Source: Paenibacillus sp. MAHUQ-63
GTDB taxonomy: Bacteria; Bacillota; Bacilli; Paenibacillales; NBRC-103111
Reading direction: 5' to 3'
Assembly: GCF_028765165.1 (NCBI RefSeq)
Contig: NZ_JARADB010000003.1
Location: 1 to 64,000, forward strand
Length of the DNA stretch: 64,000 nt
The notes below the pieces were generated by a model. It did not search any database. It was not told where the DNA came from and was given only the letters and a program-made list of their open reading frames with translations. The translations under genes were made by a program, and so were the position numbers. Position 1 is the stretch's first letter. Each line of letters begins with the position of its first letter. This document shows positions 35,966 to 43,546 of the stretch, piece after piece.

Positions 35966-36079
35966 CAGATTTCCCTCCCTCCGAACAGACCATCTAGGAT
36001 CAAACGGTTCATCAAATCTCATTATAGGTGATAGTAATTAGGGTGTCAATCGAATCCTTACGTTTCCTGAAAGTTGCCC

Positions 36080-36430
36080 CTAATTATGTACGCCTAACGG
36101 GGACAACCGGGCCCCTGCCATCAAATGATAATGGATATGGTGAACAATCTGCCCGGCGTTGGCCCCAATATTCGTGATTACACGGTAACCGGACTCTTCA
36201 ACCTCTAGTTCTCTAGCAATTTGCGCGGCAGCCGCTTGCAATTGACCCATGAGCGGCCAATCTTCGGCCTGAGCGTCAGCCAGCGATGCAATATGCTTCT
36301 TAGGGATAATAAGCACGTGCACAGGCGCAGCCGGTTGGATGTCGTGAAAAGCAAGGATCTGATCATCCTCATATACTTTCTTGGACGGGAGATCCCCCGC
36401 AACAATTTTGCAAAAAATACAATCACTCAT
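36080..36430 (-). CDS. HIT family nucleotide-binding protein
   Basis: A 116-residue histidine-triad protein started at the ATG at 36430 (MSDCIFCKIVAGDLPSKKVY). The active-site motif is HHIHYHLM near residues 98-105, and the HVLIIPKKHIASL block is conserved. HINT-type proteins hydrolyse AMP conjugates. A frame extending to 36547 adds 39 residues foreign to the family. It lies upstream of rpsU, with about 115 nt between the two genes. Confidence 0.93.
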   Translation of the reverse strand: MSDCIFCKIVAGDLPSKKVYEDDQILAFHDIQPAAPVHVLIIPKKHIASLADAQAEDWPLMGQLQAAAAQIARELEVEESGYRVITNIGANAGQIVHHIHYHLMAGARLSPLGVHN

Positions 36431-36543
36431 TCTTGGGCTTGTCCCTCGCTTTCGTAAACTCTCATCTTTTAATTTTATCGGAAACGAAACAAAAAATCCA
36501 ATCCAATCCATCCTTATACAAGGAACGGTTACAAATAAAAGAA

Positions 36544-36572
36544 ACATCTCAGAACACCGAGATGTCAGAAAA
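36544..36572 (-). terminator. Terminator of the Sm-like small gene
   Basis: ACATCTC/GAGATGT stem (36544-36565) followed on the minus strand by TTCTTTTATTTG. It lies 19 nt after the stop at 36584. Confidence 0.8.
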
Positions 36573-36583
36573 GAATTTTTCTA

Positions 36584-36886
36584 TTAATAATAGGGCAGTA
36601 AGGATAAAGCCAGCAACCCGGCTAAAGGCAGAACCTGTCTGGCGAAACGCCGCCGGCCGAATACGTAACCGGGATACGGAAAACCATAGAACGGGAAAGG
36701 GGAGCCGAATGGCACGAATGCGCGCATTTGTTCCGGGTCTGCACCGCCGATCGGTACCGCTAAGTATAGATGGTCGCCGTCGACATGCTCGACAATGCCG
36801 TCGTACATGGCGCCGTTATCCATCGTAACGCTGACATAACGATGCATATGATTGATACAAATCTCATGCTTCTCAGGATGATTCAT
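36584..36886 (-). CDS. Hypothetical small protein with Sm-like fold signature
   Basis: A 100-residue protein started at the ATG at 36886, 10 nt after AAAAAAGGAGG. The first 60 residues (HRYVSVTMDNGAMYDGIVEH, VDGDHLYLAV) have the strand pattern and Gly/Asn positions of Sm/LSm or YlxS-like small beta barrels. The C-terminus is Pro/Tyr/Gly/Phe-rich (FGSPFPFYGFPYPGYVFGRR) and ends in a hydrophobic segment. No family name is known to me. A spore or surface role is possible from composition but unproven. It is monocistronic with a good terminator. Confidence 0.7.
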   Translation of the reverse strand: MNHPEKHEICINHMHRYVSVTMDNGAMYDGIVEHVDGDHLYLAVPIGGADPEQMRAFVPFGSPFPFYGFPYPGYVFGRRRFARQVLPLAGLLALSLLPYY

Positions 36887-36952
36887 GGGCCTTTGCCTCC
36901 TTTTTTCTACAGCATATTCAGCTGTAGGCAAAAGGCTACTGCAAGTGGCAAA

Positions 36953-38014
36953 TTATCGGTTATGCTGGTTTTTGAGTGACTGGTGGATCTTCTTCCATTT
37001 GGCTTTCTCCGCAAGCTGGAGGCTTTTATCCTCTTTGCGGGCCAAATAGGCAAGTTCCTTCTGCAATTTCACGTAGTTGTGAAATCGTTCCTGCGGCAGC
37101 GTTCCGTCGGCCAAAGCGCTTTTCACCGCGCACTTGGGCTCATTCTCGTGCTTGCAATCCTGGAAATAACAGCTCTGCGCAAGCTCTTCGATATCCTGAA
37201 ACGATGTGCTGAGGCCTTCGGAGGCGTCCCATAACTGAAGCTCACGCATCCCCGGCGTGTCGATCAGAATACCGCCATCCGGCAGCGCAATCAATTCGCG
37301 GTGTGTCGTCGTATGCTTTCCTTTGTCATCGCCTTCGCGGATGTCGCCGGTCTGGAGAATTTCCTTGCCGTAGATGCGGTTCACAAGCGTCGATTTGCCG
37401 ACGCCGGAGGAGCCGAGCAGCGCAACGGTCCGGCCGGGCGCCATGTAGGAGGCCAGCTCGTCAAGTCCTCTGTTCTCCGCCGAGCTGATGACATGGACGG
37501 GTACGCCGGCGGCTACCGCGGCGACTTCGGCGGCCAACGCTTCGGGATCCGAGCACAGGTCCGCTTTGCTCAGCACGATGACAGGGGTAGCCCCGCTCTC
37601 CCAAGCCAGAACCAAATACCGCTCGATTCGGCGAATATTGAAATCCAGGTTCAGCGCAGTGACCAAGAAGACCGTATCTACGTTCGTCGCCACGATCTGC
37701 TCTTCCGTAACTTGACCGGCTACTTTCCGGGAAAACTTGCTTCGGCGCGGAAGTATGGCATGAATCGTCGCCCGCTGCTCTTCTTCCCGCACCGCAACGA
37801 TAACCCAATCGCCAACCGCCGGATAATCTTCGCGGTGAGGAGCCATGTGGCGCATTTTGCCGGAAACTTCAGCCAACACTTCGCCGGATTCCGTCAGAAC
37901 GCGATACATATGTTTATGTTCCAAGGACACCCGTCCCGCACGGTACCCTTCGGTAAGATAAGGTTCGAAAGCTTTCTCAAAGTGCGAATTCCAACCTAAT
38001 GCTTCTTTATTCAA
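36953..38014 (-). CDS. rsgA: Ribosome small subunit-dependent GTPase A (RsgA)
   Basis: A 353-residue circularly permuted GTPase acting late in 30S maturation. An N-terminal OB domain (about 25-100) is followed by G4 LSKADL, G5 ISSAEN, then G1 GSSGVGKSTLVN, and G3 DTPGMREL. The zinc domain CYFQDCKHENEPKCAV follows. It belongs to the longer RsgA branch, about 50 residues longer than B. subtilis YloQ at both ends, so it may be a second paralogue in the genome. It is divergent from the TetR-FAD ORF. Confidence 0.93.
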   Translation of the reverse strand: MNKEALGWNSHFEKAFEPYLTEGYRAGRVSLEHKHMYRVLTESGEVLAEVSGKMRHMAPHREDYPAVGDWVIVAVREEEQRATIHAILPRRSKFSRKVAGQVTEEQIVATNVDTVFLVTALNLDFNIRRIERYLVLAWESGATPVIVLSKADLCSDPEALAAEVAAVAAGVPVHVISSAENRGLDELASYMAPGRTVALLGSSGVGKSTLVNRIYGKEILQTGDIREGDDKGKHTTTHRELIALPDGGILIDTPGMRELQLWDASEGLSTSFQDIEELAQSCYFQDCKHENEPKCAVKSALADGTLPQERFHNYVKLQKELAYLARKEDKSLQLAEKAKWKKIHQSLKNQHNR

Positions 38015-38104
38015 GTGTTAAATTCATCCTCTCATGGGGTTCTGATCAAAAGTATAGACTAAGGTTATTGCCCTCACACGGTAAACTATCATTTAGATTA
38101 ATTT

Positions 38105-38118
38105 TTCCTTCGAAGGAA
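38105..38118. repeat. Perfect 14-bp palindrome in the rsgA/tetR intergenic region
   Basis: TTCCTTCGAAGGAA reads the same on both strands. It lies 25 nt upstream of the tetR -35 region and may be a second regulator site. Confidence 0.5.
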
Positions 38119-38142
38119 TTTATACATCGGTCAATTCGTATG

Positions 38143-38171
38143 TAGACTAACGGTCTAATTTTGCATATAAT
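38143..38171 (+). promoter_or_regulatory. Promoter with overlapping TetR-type operator
   Basis: TAGACT (38143-38148), a 17-nt spacer and TATAAT (38166-38171) form a sigma-A promoter for the TetR-FAD ORF. The inverted repeat TAGAC-TAACG-GTCTA (38143-38157) covers the -35 box, as expected for autorepression by a TetR protein. Operators of this TAGAC/GTCTA form are frequent in the family. Confidence 0.65.
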
Positions 38172-38205
38172 AGGAGTAAATCGATGGTTGGAATGGAGTG
38201 AGCCC

Positions 38206-40128
38206 ATGAGTCAATTCATGCGAGCGACCACCCGCAAAAAGCGCGATGTCATGATGGACGTCGCCTTATCCATGTTCATGGACAAAGGCTATGAGAATGT
38301 GTCCGTCGATGACATTATCGCGGCAACACGGACATCTAAGGGAACTTTTTACCATTATTTCAAAAGCAAAGATGCCATCATCGCCGACCTTTACAACAAA
38401 CAAATCCAACTGATCCAAGAATGGGTGAAGCAGCCCCCGTCCAAGGTGCAGTCCCTGGAAGGACACATCAACCGCTTATTTTTAGACTTGGCGTCTAACA
38501 TTCGCGTCTCCCCCCGGTTGATTCGGAGCTTGCAAGCCTTATCACTGCAAAATGATACGGTGAAAGCCGAAGAACAGCGCCAGCTGAATGTGCTCACCGA
38601 GAGCTTGCTCCACTGGCTGCCGGAAGCCAGGAAGGTTGAACTGCTCGTTTGCATGTACACGGGCACCATACGCACTTGGTGTACGCAAGAGCATGCCGAT
38701 TTACTCTCCATGATGAAAAACAACTTAGCTTGGATGTGGGCGGGCCTACGTTCCGACGAGCCTAATGCCCTTCTGCAAGTAGAACCAGTCCCCAAGGAGG
38801 AACACACAATGAAAGTAGCAATTATCGGCGGAGGTCTCGCCGGCTTAACCGCGGCCGCCTATTTATCGGAGAACCCGCATATCGAAGGCGTTCTGTTCGA
38901 GCGCAGCCCGCAGCTTGGCGGCCGTGCTTTTACGTATGAGAAAGCGGGATTCACACTCAACTATGGCGCGCATGCCATCTACGGAATCGATCGCCATACG
39001 ATTACGAATATGGAACGTGAATTGGGACTGTCCTTCTCCTCCAAGCAAGTGGATAAGCGCAAAGTGTTTTACGCCAAGCATAACCAACTGACGCAAGCAC
39101 CGCTTGACGCGATCAACCTGCTCAAAACCGATTTGCTCAGCACCGCCCAGAAAGTGCGGTTCGTCGGTGAAATCGCCGCGATTATCGCGAACATCCATAA
39201 TTTGAAAAATTACGCCACCTTGGCCGACTACTTGGCTGAATCCAATGCCGACGAGGATGTCAAAGAGCTGTGGGAGCATCTCGTATGTTCCAACTTCTTC
39301 ATCACGCCGGAGGATGCCCGCAACGTATCCGGTGCGGTTATCAGCGAGTACTATCATAATTTGTTTCTCTCTTCGAAGCCTGTGAACTATATTCTAGGCA
39401 GTTGGGCCGTTATTACGAACCAGCTCAAGGAGAAGCTTACGGCATCCGGCAAATGGGAAATCGCGCTGCAAGAAGGCGTGGAAAGCTTGCGCTATGCAGA
39501 CCGTAAATTCGTCCTGCAAACGAAGAACCGCGAAGCCGCATTCGATAAAGTCATCTTCGCCATGCCTGTACAGCAAGTCGTCAAGCTGTTGAAAGGCACG
39601 GCATGGGAGCCGTTCCTTGCGACATACGAATCCAATACCGCAACCGAAGTAATGGTTTACGACGTCGGGTTAAGCCAAGTCGTGGCCAGACCGTTCAGCT
39701 ACATCAGCGATATGGACAACAAGCTGTTCATCAGCGACGTATCGGCTACCGACCATACGCTAGTGCCTGAAGGCGGACAGCTGCTGCAAGGCATCGCTTA
39801 CTTGAGCGATCGTTTCGATAATGAAGAAGAGCGTAAAACATATCTCGATAACAAAAATAAGCAGATGGAAGCTCTCTTCGACAAGCATTATCCAGGCTGG
39901 CGCGACGTAACGGCCGTCAAAAGGGTGTCGAAGAAAGCGATGGTATCCAGCGTAAAAAATATCGCCTCTAACAGCCTGCTCCCGACCCGCGTAGAGAACG
40001 TGCCGTTTTATTTCTGCGGCGACGGCTGCACAGGGAAAGGCGAGTTGGCGGAACGCGCCTTCTCCAGTGCCCGCACCGCGGCGCTAGCCGTCATCCAAGA
40101 AGTTCAGCAAGCTCTGCAAAGCGTGTAA
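38206..40128 (+). CDS. TetR-family regulator fused in frame to an FAD-dependent (phytoene-desaturase-like) oxidoreductase
   Basis: One uninterrupted frame of 640 residues from the ATG at 38206 (GGAGTGAG upstream). Residues 1-201 are a TetR regulator: N-terminal helix-turn-helix NVSVDDIIAATRTSKGTFYH (31-50) and a ligand-binding helical domain. Residues 202-640 are an NAD(P)/FAD oxidoreductase of the amine oxidase/phytoene desaturase fold: MKVAIIGGGLAGLTAAAYL, ERSPQLGGRAFTYE, and the C-terminal FAD motif FCGDGCTGKGELAERAFSS. The enzyme part has its own start, ATG at 38809 behind AAGGAGG, so the cell may make the fusion, a separate enzyme, or both. The frame open upstream of 38206 lies inside the promoter and is not coding. 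Substrate unknown. Confidence 0.85.
   Translation: MSQFMRATTRKKRDVMMDVALSMFMDKGYENVSVDDIIAATRTSKGTFYHYFKSKDAIIADLYNKQIQLIQEWVKQPPSKVQSLEGHINRLFLDLASNIRVSPRLIRSLQALSLQNDTVKAEEQRQLNVLTESLLHWLPEARKVELLVCMYTGTIRTWCTQEHADLLSMMKNNLAWMWAGLRSDEPNALLQVEPVPKEEHTMKVAIIGGGLAGLTAAAYLSENPHIEGVLFERSPQLGGRAFTYEKAGFTLNYGAHAIYGIDRHTITNMERELGLSFSSKQVDKRKVFYAKHNQLTQAPLDAINLLKTDLLSTAQKVRFVGEIAAIIANIHNLKNYATLADYLAESNADEDVKELWEHLVCSNFFITPEDARNVSGAVISEYYHNLFLSSKPVNYILGSWAVITNQLKEKLTASGKWEIALQEGVESLRYADRKFVLQTKNREAAFDKVIFAMPVQQVVKLLKGTAWEPFLATYESNTATEVMVYDVGLSQVVARPFSYISDMDNKLFISDVSATDHTLVPEGGQLLQGIAYLSDRFDNEEERKTYLDNKNKQMEALFDKHYPGWRDVTAVKRVSKKAMVSSVKNIASNSLLPTRVENVPFYFCGDGCTGKGELAERAFSSARTAALAVIQEVQQALQSV
38794..38811 (+). 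promoter_or_regulatory. Internal ribosome binding site and start for the FAD oxidoreductase
   Basis: AAGGAGG at 38794-38800, eight bases, then ATG at 38809-38811. This is an excellent translation start lying inside the larger open frame, in the same phase. It would give a 439-residue enzyme. Confidence 0.75.
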
Positions 40129-40133
40129 ACGAA

Positions 40134-40182
40134 AAGCTGCTCCGCCCTTGACTCTCGCGTCAAAGGATGGAGCAGCTTTTTT
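40134..40182 (+). terminator. Bidirectional terminator between the TetR-FAD ORF and the glycosidase gene
   Basis: AGCTGCTCC/GGAGCAGCT with an inner TTGAC/GTCAA arm, followed on the plus strand by six T. On the minus strand it is followed by four T, so it can serve both convergent genes. Confidence 0.9.
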
Positions 40183-40196
40183 ATATAAGCCAGTCA

Positions 40197-42143
40197 TTAT
40201 TTGGTTGTAATCGTGACCGTCCGGCTGCTTCCGTCCCAACTCACTCGACCGCCGAACGTCTCGCCGACGAATCTCGCCGGCGCAAGCGTGTAGCCGTTAA
40301 TCAAGCGGGCAGGCTCTTCCAGCTGAACGGCCGATCCGTTCACATAGACGGTCTTCTGGTCCAGTGTCAGACGCACTGTCGCGCTCCCCTTCTTCGCCGT
40401 CACCGTCCGGCTGGAGGCCTCGTACTCAACCGATGCCCCCATCGCTTCAAATATCGCGCGCAGCGGAGTCAGTGTCGAGCCATTGACAATGGCGGGAGCT
40501 TGCTCGAACGACTGCTCCTTGCCGTCGATCTCGACGGATACCTGAGAGGAGATGCCGAACGTGCGCAGCGCGACTTCCTGTCCCGCTTTGTTCCACACGC
40601 GGATTTGCAGAACGGAGCCCTCAGGCACCTCCCCGGCGCGAAGCTCTAAGCCATACGGCAGTTCGGTTTGGGATGCGACAACTCGTCCGTTCAGCAGATA
40701 TTCGACCTTCCCGATATAGACTTCCGGGATTTTGACGAACGGAACCACCTTCGTTCGCTTCGTGAACGGTTGGTGATCCGCATCGACAGGCACATAGCCG
40801 GCATTGTCCGCAGGCTTAGCCGAATCGGCGACTTTGGACAGCAGGTAAGGATTCGCGATCAGCTTGGCATAGTAGCTCTGAATCTCGGAGGAACTCGACA
40901 AGGAATAATCATTCTTGGCATTATCCGTCTGCTGGTTCACGTTAAAGTACGTGATCGCCTTCAGTCTCGGATATTTATATGGCATGATTTCGTAAAGCCG
41001 CTGCAGATTGAGCTTGGCCCATTCCGTGAAATCTTCGCCTGTCGCATAGGAGTAATGCGGTACGCCGGTCTCGCTTAGCATGAGCGGCTTGCGGTCGGCA
41101 TAGGTGTCGTATAATCGCGTCAGCCGCTCAACATTGCTTGTCGCGAGCATCGACGGCAGAGACGGATCCCCGTTCTCATAAGGCTCGATATACAGGCTGA
41201 CGCCAACCCAATCGACATAAGCGTCGCCGGGGTAATACGGATCGATGTCATTCGCCGGCACGTCTCCGGGACTCCACACCATCGCGACATTCGGCGCTTC
41301 GGCAGCGAAAACATCATGCAGCATCCGGAATTTCGCGATATACTGCGCAGGATTGCCGTGCCACTTGACCCAGGCTCCGTTCATTTCACCGGCAAAGCGC
41401 AAGAAGATCGGGATGCCGGCAGCCTTCGCGTCCCGCGCCCATTTGCGCAAATAGTCGCCGTCCGTCACGGGATCCAGGCCGTCATCCGGCTCCCATGCGA
41501 TTTGGAGCGCGCCGCCGGCCTCCTTGGCTCTCTTCGCATAGGTCGCCGGGAAGCCTTGACCCCAATGGGCATAGGCCAAATAAATCGCATGCTTCTTGCC
41601 GTAGACCGATTCATTCTTCGTAAACATGTTCCCGACCTTAGGATCCTGCTCGGCGTACATGCCCAAATAGGTGCCGTAGGCAGGTTCGAACTTCGCCAGT
41701 TTGCCATTCGCAGGCACCGTGAGCTCACGTACGGAAGCCTCGCCGCTTTCCTTGCGGTACAGCTCGACGGTCGTGCGAATTTGATCGGCCCGCTGCAGCT
41801 TGACAGCCCCCCAATCCCTCCCGGCTTTCACCCAATATTCATTCTCCAGCTCATAATAATGAATGGCTTGATCGTAATCGCCGATCGCGTCATAATAAGC
41901 ATCCAATTTCCCGCAAAATAGTGCAGCATTCTCCCATTCCCCAGCGCTCGCATAGTGATCCGCAAGGAATTTCCAATGTACTGCGGCCGCTTCTTGTTCC
42001 CCGCTGGCGCTAAGCGCCTCCGCCTTCTGCCAGTGATCCCAGATGATATCGGCCTGCGCGGGAGCCGGCGTGCCAACCAGGCTCGCCGCTAGAATGCCGG
42101 CGGCCAGCATCATAATACCGATCGTTTTCTTCGTCTTATTCAA
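40197..42143 (-). CDS. Secreted GH26-like glycoside hydrolase with copper-amine-oxidase-like C-terminal domain
   Basis: A 648-residue protein. I start it at TTG 42143 (10 nt after GAAGGGAG), giving a normal signal peptide cleaved after AQA at residue 31; the frame extends to 42251 but those residues do not fit. Residues about 35-115 are a tetratricopeptide-like helical segment. The middle is a TIM barrel: likely acid/base Glu in FLRFAGEMNGAWVKW (about 250) and nucleophile Glu in LMLSETGVPHYS (about 357), the GH26 pattern. Residues about 425-530 are a beta-sandwich region. The last 115 form two copper-amine-oxidase N-domain-like repeats (TLTPLRAIFEAMGASVEY; TLAPARFVGETFGGRVSW), common in Paenibacillus surface proteins. 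Substrate is probably a beta-mannan or related glucan. Confidence 0.85.
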   Translation of the reverse strand: MNKTKKTIGIMMLAAGILAASLVGTPAPAQADIIWDHWQKAEALSASGEQEAAAVHWKFLADHYASAGEWENAALFCGKLDAYYDAIGDYDQAIHYYELENEYWVKAGRDWGAVKLQRADQIRTTVELYRKESGEASVRELTVPANGKLAKFEPAYGTYLGMYAEQDPKVGNMFTKNESVYGKKHAIYLAYAHWGQGFPATYAKRAKEAGGALQIAWEPDDGLDPVTDGDYLRKWARDAKAAGIPIFLRFAGEMNGAWVKWHGNPAQYIAKFRMLHDVFAAEAPNVAMVWSPGDVPANDIDPYYPGDAYVDWVGVSLYIEPYENGDPSLPSMLATSNVERLTRLYDTYADRKPLMLSETGVPHYSYATGEDFTEWAKLNLQRLYEIMPYKYPRLKAITYFNVNQQTDNAKNDYSLSSSSEIQSYYAKLIANPYLLSKVADSAKPADNAGYVPVDADHQPFTKRTKVVPFVKIPEVYIGKVEYLLNGRVVASQTELPYGLELRAGEVPEGSVLQIRVWNKAGQEVALRTFGISSQVSVEIDGKEQSFEQAPAIVNGSTLTPLRAIFEAMGASVEYEASSRTVTAKKGSATVRLTLDQKTVYVNGSAVQLEEPARLINGYTLAPARFVGETFGGRVSWDGSSRTVTITTK

Positions 42144-42249
42144 GTTGCGATGACTCCCTTCAATCTCTCTATCTAATGATTTGCTTATACTTGATACGTA
42201 CAGGCGTACGGAAAGTAGCATTTTGAGGCGAAAATATTTTCGGTACGCC

Positions 42250-42281
42250 AAAAAGCCCCGTCTCGTATAGAGGCGGAGCTT
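42250..42281 (-). terminator. Terminator of the Nal1-like protease gene
   Basis: AAGC-CCG-CTC stem (42253-42281), followed on the minus strand by TTTTTGG. It lies 12 nt after the stop. Confidence 0.8.
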
Positions 42282-42293
42282 GCAGGTACGCTA

Positions 42294-43394
42294 TTATGGC
42301 TTGGATTTGGCCGTTTCCACCCGAATGCTGTCCCGCTCCGCTTTCGTCAGCGCACGCACATAAGACGGGTTACCCGGAGGCGCGAAGCCTGTAACCGTGC
42401 CTGCGCGGAATTTCCCGCCGGCTAACGGAACCGCCGTCCTGACGCCAAAGGCCGACATCACATAGCCGATCGGATTGCCAATCGATCGCATTCCGTCGCC
42501 TGTACCGGCGAAATTGAGCGCTGCCGCGAAGCGGTCGCTGGCCCGCAGCCAAACCGACCCCGAATCGCCCGGCAGCGAGACAGCCCCATCGTTGCCGCGA
42601 ATGATCGACTGATTGCGAAACGTCAATACACCTAAGCTTCCGCCGTAGGTTACCCGTACGTCCGCGTTATTCGACTCAACCGTACCTCTGACGAATCCGG
42701 TCGTACGCCCCCCTTTGACCAACTGCAACCCTACCGGGTAGCTGGCCAAATGACCGGGAACCGTGACTAACTGACCTGAAGAGCGGAGTAAGTATCGCGG
42801 ATTCAGCACACGGTTCGAGCTCGGGAGGGCGAGCGCCGCATCCACGTAATTCGTGCCGGAGGGGTTTAATTTGACAAAACGAAACAGCCGTCCAATCGTG
42901 TCCCGCGCCGCCGTTCCCGAGTCCGAAGGACCTGGCTGCACGACAGCAGCGAAGGCATTCGAGTTGTTTTTGACAAGTACATGGTTATTGCTCAAGAGAT
43001 ATAACTGATTGTCTCTAGTGACGATAAGGCCCCCTGATCCCGTTGCGGACGGGTCCACTTTGCCTACGCTGACACCGCCCGGAACAGGCCGAACCCGGGA
43101 GCTGAACAGTTTGGGCCTGACGGCTTTCGCATTAGGCGCCGCATCATGCAGCTTGAATCCTCCGGATGGAACGAATCGAATCGGGATGCCCGCGCCGGAC
43201 TTGGCGAGAACGCCCTTAAGGCTCGTAAGACTGGAGGGGACGATCTTCTTCTGCGTGTACACGATAACACCAGCGCCAAGCGCAGGCTTGCCGGGATCCG
43301 CATAACCGACGCCGACGGCGACAACCTCCGCACGCTTCAACAATACAGGCGATAGTCTGTTCTTATGTTTCAGCGCCTCATGAAATGTAGCCAT
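42294..43394 (-). CDS. Trypsin-fold serine peptidase of the Nal1-like/S1 type
   Basis: A 366-residue protein without signal peptide. The N-terminal region (VVAVGVGYADPGKPALGAG, VIVYTQKK) and the PVPGGVSVGKVDPSATGS segment are typical of bacterial Nal1-like putative serine proteases. The catalytic triad is visible: His138 in LSNNHVL, Asp185 in NYVDAALA and Ser278 in LPGDSGSVW. KGGRTTGFVRGTVES is another conserved block. Physiological role unknown, possibly cytoplasmic. GAGGAG precedes the ATG. It appears monocistronic. Confidence 0.82.
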   Translation of the reverse strand: MATFHEALKHKNRLSPVLLKRAEVVAVGVGYADPGKPALGAGVIVYTQKKIVPSSLTSLKGVLAKSGAGIPIRFVPSGGFKLHDAAPNAKAVRPKLFSSRVRPVPGGVSVGKVDPSATGSGGLIVTRDNQLYLLSNNHVLVKNNSNAFAAVVQPGPSDSGTAARDTIGRLFRFVKLNPSGTNYVDAALALPSSNRVLNPRYLLRSSGQLVTVPGHLASYPVGLQLVKGGRTTGFVRGTVESNNADVRVTYGGSLGVLTFRNQSIIRGNDGAVSLPGDSGSVWLRASDRFAAALNFAGTGDGMRSIGNPIGYVMSAFGVRTAVPLAGGKFRAGTVTGFAPPGNPSYVRALTKAERDSIRVETAKSKP

Positions 43395-43546
43395 ACGCCA
43401 TTCTCCTCTTCGTAAAGATGTAGCAGTGTATGCTAACTTGTACGAATCGGCATGATGACTTTACCTACCAAGGCGGTTACCGGATATAAAAAGGGCGAAT
43501 GACACTCGTCCAGATCCTCTCACTACCAATCCCCCGCACTATCCTA

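Noticed and set aside
43395..43546. Possible terminator after sbcC (CGAGTG/CATTCG hairpin with five T near 43484-43510)
   Set aside because: The stem is short and imperfect, so it was not listed as a feature.
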